Source: Dactylosporangium sucinum
Lineage (GTDB): Bacteria > Actinomycetota > Actinomycetes > Mycobacteriales > Micromonosporaceae
Direction: 5' to 3'
DNA length: 64,000 nucleotides
NCBI RefSeq assembly: GCF_014647515.1
Contig: NZ_BMPI01000012.1
Coordinates: 124,001 to 188,000 of the forward strand
How positions within the stretch are numbered: the first letter of the stretch is position 1; each line of letters begins with the position of its first letter. Position numbers and translations under genes: made by a program. Below are positions 1-8,188 of the stretch, one piece after another. A model generated the notes under the pieces. It had not been told where the DNA came from. It did no database searches and saw only the letters and a program-made list of their open reading frames with translations.

Positions 1-441
1 CCGGCGCCAATCGGCGGTCGTGAGCTCGTCGCGGTACGCCGACAGCTCGACCGGGTTCGAGCAGTACGTGCAGTGCAGCGGGCACCGGTACGTCAGCTCG
101 GCGAGCAGCCCGAGCGGCGCCGGGTCGCGGGGCGGCGGGCCTGCTCCCGCGGCGTCGAAGCCGACGGACCCGGCCGGGCGGCCGGTGCCGTCGAGCGCGA
201 CCAGCCGCCGGTCCGCCAGGTCGCCGAGGAGGGCGCCGACCTCCTCGGCGGACACGCCGTCGTAGTCGCGGGCGAGGTCGGCGGCGATGTCACCGGCCGT
301 GCGAACGCCGTCGCACCGGGCCACGATCTGCCCGGCCGTCTCGTTGAGCAGCAGGACGCCCTCGGGATACAGCAGGGCCGGCCGGGCGCGCACCCGGTCG
401 TACGCGAGCCGCACCCCGACGCGCAGGCCGGCACCGCTCAC
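1..441 (-). CDS. pqqDE: PqqD-PqqE fusion, 3' end beyond window
   Basis: The first 147 codons are visible. Residues 1-90 look like PqqD, the small chaperone that presents the PqqA peptide. A Gly/Pro linker (about 98-107) leads directly into the start of PqqE, the radical SAM enzyme that joins Glu and Tyr of PqqA. The Cys120-x3-Cys124-x2-Cys127 cluster motif (RCPLHCTYC) is intact. There is no stop between the two parts, so this is one polypeptide. The GTG start overlaps the pqqC stop (GTGA), which implies translational coupling. In many bacteria pqqD and pqqE are separate genes. The rest of the radical SAM and SPASM part lies outside the window, so completeness cannot be judged. Confidence 0.88.
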   Translation of the reverse strand, partial: MSGAGLRVGVRLAYDRVRARPALLYPEGVLLLNETAGQIVARCDGVRTAGDIAADLARDYDGVSAEEVGALLGDLADRRLVALDGTGRPAGSVGFDAAGAGPPPRDPAPLGLLAELTYRCPLHCTYCSNPVELSAYRDELTTADWRR

Positions 442-1136
442 CGCTGAGCGCCTGCGTAGTCGACGACGTCGAGGATCGTCCGCAGCACGTCGCACTTGAA
501 CGACAGCGCCGCGACGGCCGCGTCCTGCTGCTCCCGGGTGCGGCAGTGGTCGAGGACGAGCGCGAGGGTGTCCTGGCTGTCACGCCGCACGACCGGGATG
601 CGGTGCTCGAAGTACGCGAAGCCGTAGGGCTTGATCCAGTCGTAGTGCCGCCGCCAGGCGCGAATCCGGTCCGCCATCAGGTCCGGCGAGAAGAGCTCGG
701 TGAGCGCCGCCGCGGCGCCCTCGGTCCACGGTCTCGTGCGGCAGAAGTTCAGGTAGCCGTCGACGGCGAACCGGACTCCGGGGAGCACGCGGCGCTCGTC
801 GCGCACCTCGGCCGGGTCGAGCCCGACCGCGTCGGCGAGGACGAGCCACTCCTCCAGCCCGCCCTCACCGTCGCCGGTGCCGTCCTGGAAGGTGATGCGC
901 TCGACCCAGCGCCGGCGCACCTCCGGAAGCGGGCAGTTGGCGATGATGGCCGCGTTCTTCTGGGACAGGCAGCGCTGGTAGTGCCAGCGGTTGGCCACCC
1001 AGGCCCGGACCTCGTCCGGCGAGCAGCCCCCGGCGTGCAGCCGAAGGTGGAACGGGTGCTTGTCCCAGTAGCGCGCCGAGAGCCCCCGCAGCGACGTGGC
1101 GAGCTCCTCGCGACTCAGCGGGTGCTCGTCGGCCAC
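438..1136 (-). CDS. pqqC: PqqC-like pyrroloquinoline-quinone synthase
   Basis: This 232-residue protein is a haem-oxygenase-fold PqqC, the cofactor-free oxidase that performs the last ring closure and oxidation in PQQ synthesis. The GTG at 1136 is chosen because GGAG lies about 10 bases upstream and because it makes the numbering match the Klebsiella enzyme as I recall it: Arg50, Gln54, Glu147, Arg157, Tyr175, Arg179 and Lys214 all coincide. Three histidines of that active site do not: position 24 is Trp, 84 is Gln and 154 is Met. The fold is certain, but the exact chemistry may differ. The start overlaps the end of pqqA and the stop overlaps pqqDE, so the three genes are coupled. A longer reading from 1187 would overlap pqqA much more. 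Confidence 0.88.
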   Translation of the reverse strand: MADEHPLSREELATSLRGLSARYWDKHPFHLRLHAGGCSPDEVRAWVANRWHYQRCLSQKNAAIIANCPLPEVRRRWVERITFQDGTGDGEGGLEEWLVLADAVGLDPAEVRDERRVLPGVRFAVDGYLNFCRTRPWTEGAAAALTELFSPDLMADRIRAWRRHYDWIKPYGFAYFEHRIPVVRRDSQDTLALVLDHCRTREQQDAAVAALSFKCDVLRTILDVVDYAGAQR

Positions 1137-1258
1137 GGATCGTTGGCTCCGGAGTACGCGGTGATCTCGGGCCGGGTCTCCAGGCACTCGACGCGCGGCG
1201 GTGTCCAGCTCCGCCGGGCCGGCGGAGCGGGCGGGGTCTGGTGCGTTGCGGCCGGCAT
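1115..1258 (-). CDS. pqqA: PqqA-like precursor peptide
   Basis: This 47-residue peptide carries the PqqA signature: Trp18-Thr-Pro, then Glu31-Ile-Thr-Ala-Tyr35, the E-x3-Y pair that PqqE crosslinks to make the PQQ skeleton. An excellent ribosome site (GGAGGTGA) lies just before the ATG at 1258. The tail after Tyr35 is about 12 residues, and the Pro-rich N-terminal half is longer than in the 23-24 residue proteobacterial peptides. It is first in the operon, upstream of pqqC and pqqDE. pqqB is not visible and may lie left of the window or elsewhere. The E-x3-Y motif, the position and the ribosome site together make the call secure despite the small size. Confidence 0.85.
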   Translation of the reverse strand: MPAATHQTPPAPPARRSWTPPRVECLETRPEITAYSGANDPWPTSTR

Positions 1259-1346
1259 GGCCTCACCTCCGATGTCTCGGTGTCGAAACGATCCCCTACC
1301 CGCGATCCGTCGCGGATACCCACAGCAAATGCCCAGCTTCGTCCGG

Positions 1347-1382
1347 CGAACCGTACAGTTAAACGTGCTAGTGTCCGGTTCG
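1347..1382. promoter_or_regulatory. Inverted repeat in the pqqA/CNNM divergent region
   Basis: CGAACCG (1347-1353) and CGGTTCG (1376-1382) are perfect inverted arms separated by 22 bases, midway between the divergent pqqA and the CNNM gene. The spacer is AT-richer than its surroundings. It could be an operator for either direction. On the pqqA side a 6-bp hairpin (CCGCGA/TCGCGG, 1300-1315) sits in the probable leader. Confidence 0.35.
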
Positions 1383-1409
1383 TGGGTGATCCGTACCGAC
1401 ATAGACCAA

Positions 1410-1436
1410 CGCCGGCCACGCGAGACGTGGCCGGCG
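1410..1436 (+). promoter_or_regulatory. Leader hairpin before the CNNM gene
   Basis: CGCCGGCCACG and CGTGGCCGGCG are perfect 11-bp arms around a CGAGA loop. They end 22 bases before the GTG start at 1459 and just upstream of the probable ribosome site (GGAG at 1441). No gene precedes it on this strand, so it is not an ordinary terminator. It may act as an attenuator or an mRNA-stabilising stem. Confidence 0.4.
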
Positions 1437-1458
1437 GCCTGGAGCCGGTGAAACGCCG

Positions 1459-2781
1459 GTGATGCTCATCCTGATCGGACTCGTGCTGATCATCGCGTTG
1501 ACCGCCGCGACGGCGTACTTCGTCGCGCAGGAGTTCGCCTACGTGGCGGTGGATCGCGGCGCGCTGCGGCAGGCGGCCGACGGCGGTGACCGCGCGGCGG
1601 CGCGGGCGTTGCAGGTGACCGAACGACTGTCGTTCATGCTGTCGGGCGCGCAGCTTGGCATCACCGTGACCGCACTGCTGGCCGGTTACGTCGCCGAGCC
1701 GTACCTCGGCGAAGGACTGGCCGCGCTGCTCGGCTCGGCGGGCGTCCCGCGGGCGGCGAGCCTGTCGGTGTCCGTCGTGGTGGCCCTGCTGGTCGCCACC
1801 GTGGTGCAGATGGTCCTCGGTGAGCTCGCACCGAAGAACCTCGCCATCACCAAGCCGGTCGCGTTGGCCAGGTGGCTGTCGCGCTCGACGCTGGTGTACC
1901 TGACCGTCGCGGGGCCGCTGGTCAGAGTCTTCGACGCCGCGGCGACACGGCTGTTGCGCCGGGCCGGCATCGAACCGGTCGAGGAACTGCCCGAGGGCGC
2001 CACCCGTGAAGACCTCGAACGCATCGTCGCCGACGCCCGCGACCGCGGTGACCTCGACGTCGACACCGCACGGCTGCTCGACTCCGGCCTGGACTTCCGC
2101 AACCTCAGTGCGGGCTCGGTGATGGTGCCCCGCGTCGACGTGGTGACCGTGCACGCCGACGAACCCGCCAGCCGGCTCGTGCAACTGCTCCCCAGCGGCC
2201 ATTCCCGCTTCCCCGTCATCGGCGCCGGTGTCGACGACGTCACCGGCATCGTCTCGGTCACCGACGTGCTGACCCTCGACCCCGACCGGCGCGACCACAC
2301 CCCGGTGCGCGACCTGGCCGCTCCGCCGGTCGTGGTGCCGGCCTCCGCCATGGTGGCCCACGTGCTGGAGCTGCTGCGCACCGAGCGACGGCAACTGGCC
2401 ATCGTCGCCGACGAGTACGGCGGGTTCGCCGGCGTCATCAGCCTCGAAGACATCGCCGAGGAACTCGTCGGCCAGATCCGCGACGAGGACGACCTGCCCG
2501 AGCCCGGCGCCGAACGCCAACCCGACGGATCCTGGCTCGTGCCGGGCCGCTGGCGGCTGGACCAGATCGCCGACGCCACCGGCGTCCGGTTTCCCGCCGA
2601 CCCGCTCTACGACACGATCTCCGGCCTCATGATGTACCGCCTCGGCCGAATCCTGGCCCAGGGCGACCATGTCGACCTGCCGACCGAGGACCTGGCCGTA
2701 GAGTCGCTCCGGCTGACCGCCGTGTCCGTGCACCGGCACGTCGCCGCCACCGTCCACATCGCCGTACGGCAGCTGCCATGA
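1459..2781 (+). CDS. CNNM/CorC-type CBS-domain membrane protein
   Basis: This 440-residue protein has the full HlyC/CorC layout: an N-terminal CNNM (DUF21) membrane domain (about 1-170, with GELAPKNLAI at 121-130), a CBS pair (about 215-340, ending in FAGVISLEDIAEELVGQI) and a C-terminal CorC_HlyC domain (about 355-430, with DGSWLVPGRWRL). The family is linked to magnesium or cobalt export and to ion homeostasis in the cytoplasmic membrane; the old haemolysin label is misleading. Translation can start at GTG 1459 or ATG 1462. The stop overlaps the next gene (ATGA), a paralogue, which suggests the two subunits are made together. A strong hairpin lies in its leader. Confidence 0.9.
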   Translation: MMLILIGLVLIIALTAATAYFVAQEFAYVAVDRGALRQAADGGDRAAARALQVTERLSFMLSGAQLGITVTALLAGYVAEPYLGEGLAALLGSAGVPRAASLSVSVVVALLVATVVQMVLGELAPKNLAITKPVALARWLSRSTLVYLTVAGPLVRVFDAAATRLLRRAGIEPVEELPEGATREDLERIVADARDRGDLDVDTARLLDSGLDFRNLSAGSVMVPRVDVVTVHADEPASRLVQLLPSGHSRFPVIGAGVDDVTGIVSVTDVLTLDPDRRDHTPVRDLAAPPVVVPASAMVAHVLELLRTERRQLAIVADEYGGFAGVISLEDIAEELVGQIRDEDDLPEPGAERQPDGSWLVPGRWRLDQIADATGVRFPADPLYDTISGLMMYRLGRILAQGDHVDLPTEDLAVESLRLTAVSVHRHVAATVHIAVRQLP

Positions 2782-3869
2782 GTCCCACCACCGCCCTGGC
2801 CAGCTCCCTGGCGCTGCTGGCCCTCAACGCGTTCTTCGTCGCCGCCGAGTTCGCACTGATCGCCGCCAAACGTCATCGGCTGGAGGCCCTCGCCGCCGGC
2901 GGTTCCCCCGCCGCACGCGCAGCCCTGGCCGGCAACCGGGAGCTGTCACTCATGCTCGCCGGCTCCCAGCTCGGCATCACGCTGTGCTCACTCGGGCTGG
3001 GCGCGCTGGCCAAACCCGCCCTGGCCGACCTGCTCGAACCGCTGCTGCACGCCACCGGGCTGCCTTCCCAGGCCAGTTACGTGGCCGCATTCGTCCTGGC
3101 CCTGGCGGTGGTGGTGTTCCTGCACATGGTCGTGGGTGAGATGGCACCCAAGTCGTGGGCCATCACGCACCCGGAGCGTTCGGCGTTGCTGCTCGCCCTG
3201 CCGTTCCGGGCGTTCGCCCGCCTCGCCCGCCCCGCCCTCGCCGCGCTCAACGCCATGGCCAACGCCACCCTGCGACTGTTCAGGATCACCCCGCAGGACG
3301 AGCTGGCTCAGGCGCACGGTCCCGACGAGCTGCGGATCCTGCTGCAGACCTCGCGGGAACACGGCACGCTGCCCGCCTCCGACGAGCAGCTGCTCACCGC
3401 GATCCTCAGCCTGCAGCGCACCACCGTCGCCACGGTCATGGTCCCCGCCGAGCGGGTGGTCACCGTCCGCGCCGGCGCCACCGCCCGCGATGTCGAACAG
3501 CTGTGTCTGCGGTACGGCCGTTCCCGGCTGCCGGTCACCGACGACGGCCGCATCGTCGGCATCGTGCACGCCCGCGACGCGCTCAAGGCCACCACCGACC
3601 AGGTCGACGCCACCGCCGGCTACCTGATGACCGCCGCGTTCACCCTGTCCGCGCAGCACAGCGCGCTGGCGGCCATCCGCGCCATGCGCGAGCACCGCGC
3701 CCAGGTCGCCATCGTCACCGATCGCGACGACCCGGTCGGCCTGGTCGCCCTCGAAGACCTCCTGGAACAGGTCATCGGCCAGTTCGACGACGAAACCGAT
3801 CCGATCGTCGCCGCATACCGCAACGCACCAGCCCGCACCACCGAACGTACCCAGAAAGGCAACCGCTGA
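2778..3869 (+). CDS. Second CNNM/CBS membrane protein, no CorC domain
   Basis: This 363-residue paralogue of the preceding gene has an N-terminal membrane domain with VVGEMAPKSWAI at 118-129 and a CBS pair (about 215-335, with GLVALEDLLEQVIG). It ends shortly after the CBS pair and lacks the CorC_HlyC domain of its partner. Paired long and short CNNM genes of this kind are common in actinomycetes, which suggests hetero-oligomers, though this is inference. The start overlaps the upstream stop by four bases and the stop overlaps the start of the Spo0M-like gene by one, so all three are translationally coupled. Confidence 0.9.
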   Translation: MSPTTALASSLALLALNAFFVAAEFALIAAKRHRLEALAAGGSPAARAALAGNRELSLMLAGSQLGITLCSLGLGALAKPALADLLEPLLHATGLPSQASYVAAFVLALAVVVFLHMVVGEMAPKSWAITHPERSALLLALPFRAFARLARPALAALNAMANATLRLFRITPQDELAQAHGPDELRILLQTSREHGTLPASDEQLLTAILSLQRTTVATVMVPAERVVTVRAGATARDVEQLCLRYGRSRLPVTDDGRIVGIVHARDALKATTDQVDATAGYLMTAAFTLSAQHSALAAIRAMREHRAQVAIVTDRDDPVGLVALEDLLEQVIGQFDDETDPIVAAYRNAPARTTERTQKGNR

Positions 3870-4963
3870 TGGTCTTCAAGAAACTGCTCGCCAGCCTCGG
3901 ACTCGGCGGAGTCGAGGTCGACACCGTCCTCGCCGCGCAGCCCGTGACGCCCGGCGGCGTGCTGACCGGCCAGGTCAACCTGCGCGCCAAGAGCGACAGC
4001 CAGGTCACGGCCGTCGACCTGCAGCTGCTGGTCAACGGCCCCCTCGGCGAGGTCGAGCTCGCACGTCACCGCGTCGCCGCCGACCTCCACCTCACCGGCG
4101 GCAGCAACCCGTCGGTGCCGTTCACCCTGCCGGTGCCGGCCCACGCCCCGTTCACCGCGCTCTACGGGCACGACCTGCCCGGCCTCACCGCCGGGGTGCG
4201 CACCCACGTCACCGTCGCGTCCGGCACCGCCAAAGGCGACTTCGACCCGGTCAAACTCGACGCCAACCCCGTGCAGCAGCGCATCATGGACGCGCTCGGC
4301 ATCATCGGCGCCCGGTTCGTCCGCAGCGAACTGCGCCCCGGCACCGGTCTGACGGGCCTGACCGTCCCGGCGGCCCAGGCCGTCACCTTCTACGCACCCA
4401 TCCCCGAAGGCCAGCAGCCCGGCCCGCACATCCCCCAGGTCGTGTTCGTCATCGCTGCGGGCGCCGACGACCTCACCGCCGTCGCCGAGCTCGCCGCACG
4501 ACCCGGTGCCGGCGACCGCCACCACCTGACGGCCGCGGACATCGAACGCCTCAACACCGAGGAGGACGGCTGGATCGCTGAGGTCGACCGGTGGCTGACC
4601 ACCGTCCTGCAGCAGCACGGCCAGCCGGCCGCCGCGCCGGGCGCGTTCCTGCAGCCCCATCAGCCGTCCGCGCACGGCCATCCGAACAACTACGGCCGCC
4701 CCGGCCAGCCCGGCCAGGCCTACGCGTACAAGGGCCACCAGCCCTACCAGTACGGCGGCTACCAGCGCCGGCCCGGCATGGGCGCCGCCATCGCCGCCGG
4801 CGTCGGCGGCGCCGCGCTCGGCTTCCTCGGCGGCATGGTCATCAGCGACATGATCGGTGACGCGTTCGAACCCGACGTCGCCGCCCAGGCCACCGAGTCG
4901 TTCGACGACACCGGTGTCGACAGCGGCTTCGGCGGCTTCGACGACGAAGGCTTCGACATCTGA
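3869..4963 (+). CDS. Spo0M-like (sporulation-control) protein
   Basis: This 364-residue cytosolic protein opens with the Spo0M signature (MVFKKLLASLGLGGVEVDTVL). The first 230 or so residues form the arrestin-like beta-sandwich of that family, followed by an acidic helix region. The C-terminal third is unusual: a Gln/Pro/Tyr/Gly-rich stretch (about 250-305) and then a Gly/Ala-rich segment (GAAIAAGVGGAALGFLGG) that could insert in or lie on a membrane, with an acidic Phe/Gly tail. Spo0M proteins control sporulation in Bacillus; in actinomycetes the role is poorly defined. Translational coupling to two CNNM proteins suggests that it works at the membrane. Confidence 0.88.
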   Translation: MVFKKLLASLGLGGVEVDTVLAAQPVTPGGVLTGQVNLRAKSDSQVTAVDLQLLVNGPLGEVELARHRVAADLHLTGGSNPSVPFTLPVPAHAPFTALYGHDLPGLTAGVRTHVTVASGTAKGDFDPVKLDANPVQQRIMDALGIIGARFVRSELRPGTGLTGLTVPAAQAVTFYAPIPEGQQPGPHIPQVVFVIAAGADDLTAVAELAARPGAGDRHHLTAADIERLNTEEDGWIAEVDRWLTTVLQQHGQPAAAPGAFLQPHQPSAHGHPNNYGRPGQPGQAYAYKGHQPYQYGGYQRRPGMGAAIAAGVGGAALGFLGGMVISDMIGDAFEPDVAAQATESFDDTGVDSGFGGFDDEGFDI

Positions 4964-5176
4964 CCCGCACGTGGTGACCACCACCTGACCCCACGGCACC
5001 TCCTCCTGCTCGGGGGAGGGCGGCCGCGGGAATCAGGTCCGCGGCGGCGGCGACGCGTGGTGCGGCCGGAGCCCGGGGCGCGAGCCGTCGCGCTGGCCTC
5101 CGTTCGCGGGACAGGGACGAATGAAAAGCCGGAAACGCCGGCACGGGTGGGCCTGCACCGTTCTAGCCTCGTGGAG

Positions 5177-6085
5177 ATGACGGTCTTCGCACCCGTGCCG
5201 GCGTTTGCCCGAGGCCCCGACATCCCCGACTCCGGCTACCTCGTCACGGAACTCGGCGGCGGCGCCTACTTCATCACCAGCGGCATGGTGAACACCATGT
5301 TCCTGGAGACCCGCAACGGCGTCGTCCTCGTGGACGCCCCGATGGACCTCGGCGAGCGTCTGCTCGCCGGCATCGGGGAGGTCACCCCCAAGCCGGTCAC
5401 CCACCTCATCTACAGCCACTCGCACGCCGACCACATCGGCTCCGCGCACCTCCTCGCCCGCGACGATCTGAAGATCATCGCCCACGAGATCACCGGCCGG
5501 TTCATCCGGCAGGCGCGCGACGATCGCCGTCCGCTGCCCGACGAGACGTTCGCCGGGCCCAGGAGCGAGCTGACCATCGACGGCGAGCGGTTCGTCCTGG
5601 AGTACTCCGGTGACTGGCACCAGGCCGGCAACCTCTTCATCCACCTGCCGCAGCGCAGGATCCTGGCGGCGATCGACAGCCTCACGGTGAAGAACGCGCC
5701 GTTCTTCCGTCTGGTCTTCTCCCCGCGCGTGCCCGCGTACTTCGACGCCATGGACCGGATCCTGGAATACGACTTCGACACCATCGTTTCGGGGCACATG
5801 GCGCTGCCGGGCACCGCCGAGGACGTGGCGACGAACCGCGAGTACATCCACGACCTGCGCGCCTGCGCCGCCGAGGCGCTGCGCACGGTCGAACTGCCGC
5901 GGGCCGCCGCCGCGGCCGGCGTGCCGGACGACAACCGGCAGGCCCGGCTCAAGGTCTGGATGGACGCGGTCGTGACGCGGGCGGCCGAGCTGATGCCGGC
6001 CTCCTGGTCGCAACGCCTCGGCGGCCACGACATCTTCCTGACCGACAACCTCAACGCCGTCGCCTGGAGCGTCTCCATCGACTAG
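5177..6085 (+). CDS. Metallo-beta-lactamase-fold hydrolase
   Basis: This protein of about 302 residues is an MBL-fold hydrolase. The zinc motif HSHADH is at 81-86, followed by the later ligands in YSGDWHQAGN, AIDSL and the C-terminal VSGHMAL. It has no signal peptide, so it is cytosolic. The substrate is unknown; the family covers lactonases, thioesterases and other hydrolases. The ATG at 5177 is chosen because it begins the alignable part, but the GGAG lies directly against it, and GTG at 5171 or a start further upstream is possible. It is followed 16 bases later by the NAD kinase homologue, probably in the same transcript. In the 213 bases before it I see no gene, only a weak GC-rich inverted repeat around 4999-5018. 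Confidence 0.82.
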   Translation: MTVFAPVPAFARGPDIPDSGYLVTELGGGAYFITSGMVNTMFLETRNGVVLVDAPMDLGERLLAGIGEVTPKPVTHLIYSHSHADHIGSAHLLARDDLKIIAHEITGRFIRQARDDRRPLPDETFAGPRSELTIDGERFVLEYSGDWHQAGNLFIHLPQRRILAAIDSLTVKNAPFFRLVFSPRVPAYFDAMDRILEYDFDTIVSGHMALPGTAEDVATNREYIHDLRACAAEALRTVELPRAAAAAGVPDDNRQARLKVWMDAVVTRAAELMPASWSQRLGGHDIFLTDNLNAVAWSVSID

Positions 6086-6101
6086 GGAGCGAGGAGCGTC
6101 G

Positions 6102-7163
6102 ATGATTGATCGGATCGGGCTTGTCGTGCACGGCGGCCGGCCGGCGGCGGTCTCGGCCGCGGGGGACGTCCGTCGCTGGGCCGGCGAACGGGCCGTCCAG
6201 TGTGTCGACATCGACGTGTGGGACTCCTCGCCCGAGGGTGGCCGCCTGAGCCCGGCGGACGAGGCCGCGCGCGCCGGCCACCCGAGTCTCATCGTCACGG
6301 TCGGCGGCGACGGCACGTTCCTGCGTGGCATCCGGGTCGCGTCCGCCATCGACGCGACGGTGCTGGGCGTCGACGTCGGCCGGGTGGGGTTCCTCACGGA
6401 GGTGGAGGCGAGCGGCGTCGCCGCGGCGCTCGACGCCGTGAACACCGGGCAGTTCACCGTCGACGCCCGGCTCACCTTGACCATGCGGGCCTCACGCCCG
6501 CTGGAGATCCCCGCTGACATGCAGGTGCTGCTGCGCTACGGCCGTGGCCCGGCCCTTCCACCGCCGCAGGTCCGTCCGAGCGATCCGATGCAGGTGGGCT
6601 GGGGCGTGCCGCTCGACGTGATCGCCCTCAACGACGTGGTCTTCGAGAAACTCGCCCGAGATCGTCAGGCCAGCCTCGCCGTCTACGTCAACGGCCGGTT
6701 CTTCGCCTCCTACTCGGCCGACGCGCTGATCATCGCGACCTCGACCGGATCGACCGCGTACAGCTTCGCCGCCGGCGGCCCGATCGTGTCACCACACCTC
6801 GACGCGTTGGTCTTCACGCCGGTCGCCCCGCACATGGTCTTCAACCGCAGCCTCGTCCTCGCCGCGCGGGACCAGCGCGTCGCCGTCCGGGTCCTCGAGC
6901 GATCCGGGCAGGTGGCCGTCACCCTCGACGGCCAGCTCCGCGGCGTGCTGGACCCCGGCGACTGGGTCTCCGTCTACGCCGGGCCCCGACGTGCCAAGCT
7001 CCTCCGCCTGGCGGAGCACGAGTTCCTCGGGCGGGTCCGGGACCGGTTCCGGCTGTCGGACTCGCCGGCCGCCCTCGCCGACGGTTCCGCACCGCCGATG
7101 TACAACCCGACCGAGCCGCTGCCGCAGGATCTCAAGCACCCCGGCCCACCGGACATCCACTGA
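6102..7163 (+). CDS. NAD kinase family protein
   Basis: This 353-residue protein has the ATP-NAD kinase signatures: GGDGT at 68-72, DVGRVGFLTE at 91-100, ALNDV around 175-179, TSTGSTAYSFAAGGP from 213 and a late LDGQ. Such enzymes make NADP from NAD in the cytosol. The protein is longer than typical NAD kinases (about 290-300). The extra length is an insertion at roughly 130-170, rich in Pro, and a Pro-rich C-terminal tail of about 50 residues. It may therefore be a second, specialised NAD kinase rather than the housekeeping NadK; the genome would have to be searched for a standard copy. It follows the MBL-fold gene closely. Confidence 0.85.
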   Translation: MIDRIGLVVHGGRPAAVSAAGDVRRWAGERAVQCVDIDVWDSSPEGGRLSPADEAARAGHPSLIVTVGGDGTFLRGIRVASAIDATVLGVDVGRVGFLTEVEASGVAAALDAVNTGQFTVDARLTLTMRASRPLEIPADMQVLLRYGRGPALPPPQVRPSDPMQVGWGVPLDVIALNDVVFEKLARDRQASLAVYVNGRFFASYSADALIIATSTGSTAYSFAAGGPIVSPHLDALVFTPVAPHMVFNRSLVLAARDQRVAVRVLERSGQVAVTLDGQLRGVLDPGDWVSVYAGPRRAKLLRLAEHEFLGRVRDRFRLSDSPAALADGSAPPMYNPTEPLPQDLKHPGPPDIH

Positions 7164-7239
7164 CGTCCAATGAGCGACTGCCGCTCTCCCACCGACGATC
7201 TCGTTGCATCCACTACCAGCGACGAAGGGGTCCTGCGAC

Positions 7240-8151
7240 ATGAAGGCGATAACGTTCGACACATTCGGCGGCCCCGAGGTGCTGCACGTGGCCGACGTTC
7301 CGATGCCCGATCCGGGGCCCCGGCAGGTGCGAATCAGGGTCCATGCGAGCGGCGTCAACCCGGTGGACGCCACGATCCGATCCGGTGCGATGCAGGCCCT
7401 CATCCCGACCACGTTGCCGGCAATCCCCGGCATCGACGTTGCCGGCGTCGTCGACGCGGTCGGCGAAGCGGTGACGGATGTCGCGGTGGGCGAGCCGGTG
7501 GTCGGCTGGGCCGACGCCCCGGCCGGTTCGTACGCCGAGTATGCCCTGTCCAGCCACGTTGCCCCCATACCCACCGGACTGTCGTTCGCCGATGCGGCCA
7601 CGTTGCCCACGGCTGGTGAGACCGCCAGACGCGGCTTGGACCTCCTGGGAGTACGAGCTGGAGAAACCGTGGTCATCCACGGGGCCAGCGGCTCGGTGGG
7701 GGCCATCGCCGTGCAACTGGCGGTTGCCCGCGGCGCCACGGTCATCGGCACCGCGAGCGAAGACAACCAGGACTACGTCCGGTCGTTGGGCGCCGTCCCG
7801 ATGCCGTACGGCGAGGGCCTCGTCGACCGGATTCGTGCATCGTTCCCGCAGGTCGACGCCGTGTTCGACGCGGCCGGCAAGGGTGCGCTCCCCGACTCCA
7901 TCGCACTGCGCGGCGGCACCGACCGGATCGTCACCATCGCCGACCCCGCCGCCCGGGAACTGGGCGTGACGTTCAGCGCCGGCACGCCGAAGGACTGGTC
8001 CACGGACGATCTGGCCGGGTTGGCGGAGCAGGCCGCGCGCGGCGAGTTGACCACCGCGGTAGCCGGCACGTATCCGCTCGAACGCGCCGCCGAGGCACAA
8101 CGCCTGAGCCAGGGCCGGCATGCTCACGGCAAGCTCGTCCTCATCCCCTGA
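7240..8151 (+). CDS. Zinc-free quinone oxidoreductase (MDR family)
   Basis: This 303-residue NADPH-dependent oxidoreductase belongs to the medium-chain dehydrogenase/reductase superfamily, quinone-oxidoreductase branch. The N-terminal GroES-like domain (PDPGPRQVRIRVHASGVNPVD) is followed by a Rossmann domain with HGASGSVGA at 147-155. The cysteine cluster and the histidine ligand of zinc alcohol dehydrogenases are absent, as expected for this branch. The ATG at 7240 is chosen because GAAGGGG precedes it. Similar proteins reduce quinones or enones; the substrate here is not known. A hairpin follows at 8160-8182, where it meets the methyltransferase gene tail to tail. Confidence 0.88.
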   Translation: MKAITFDTFGGPEVLHVADVPMPDPGPRQVRIRVHASGVNPVDATIRSGAMQALIPTTLPAIPGIDVAGVVDAVGEAVTDVAVGEPVVGWADAPAGSYAEYALSSHVAPIPTGLSFADAATLPTAGETARRGLDLLGVRAGETVVIHGASGSVGAIAVQLAVARGATVIGTASEDNQDYVRSLGAVPMPYGEGLVDRIRASFPQVDAVFDAAGKGALPDSIALRGGTDRIVTIADPAARELGVTFSAGTPKDWSTDDLAGLAEQAARGELTTAVAGTYPLERAAEAQRLSQGRHAHGKLVLIP

Positions 8152-8159
8152 GTCACAGC

Positions 8160-8182
8160 ACCCGCACCGCGCCGGCGCGGGT
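8160..8182. terminator. Probable bidirectional terminator
   Basis: ACCCGC (8160-8165) and GCGGGT (8177-8182) can pair around a GC-rich loop in the 37-base gap between two convergent genes. There is no T tract, which is common in actinomycetes. Confidence 0.45.
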
Positions 8183-8188
8183 CCCTGG

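Noticed and set aside
865-2757. Very long minus-strand open frame of about 630 codons across the CNNM gene
   Set aside because: It is a shadow of the plus-strand gene and pqqC; its composition is rich in Gly, Asp, His, Val and Arg as expected for an antisense frame, with no domain.
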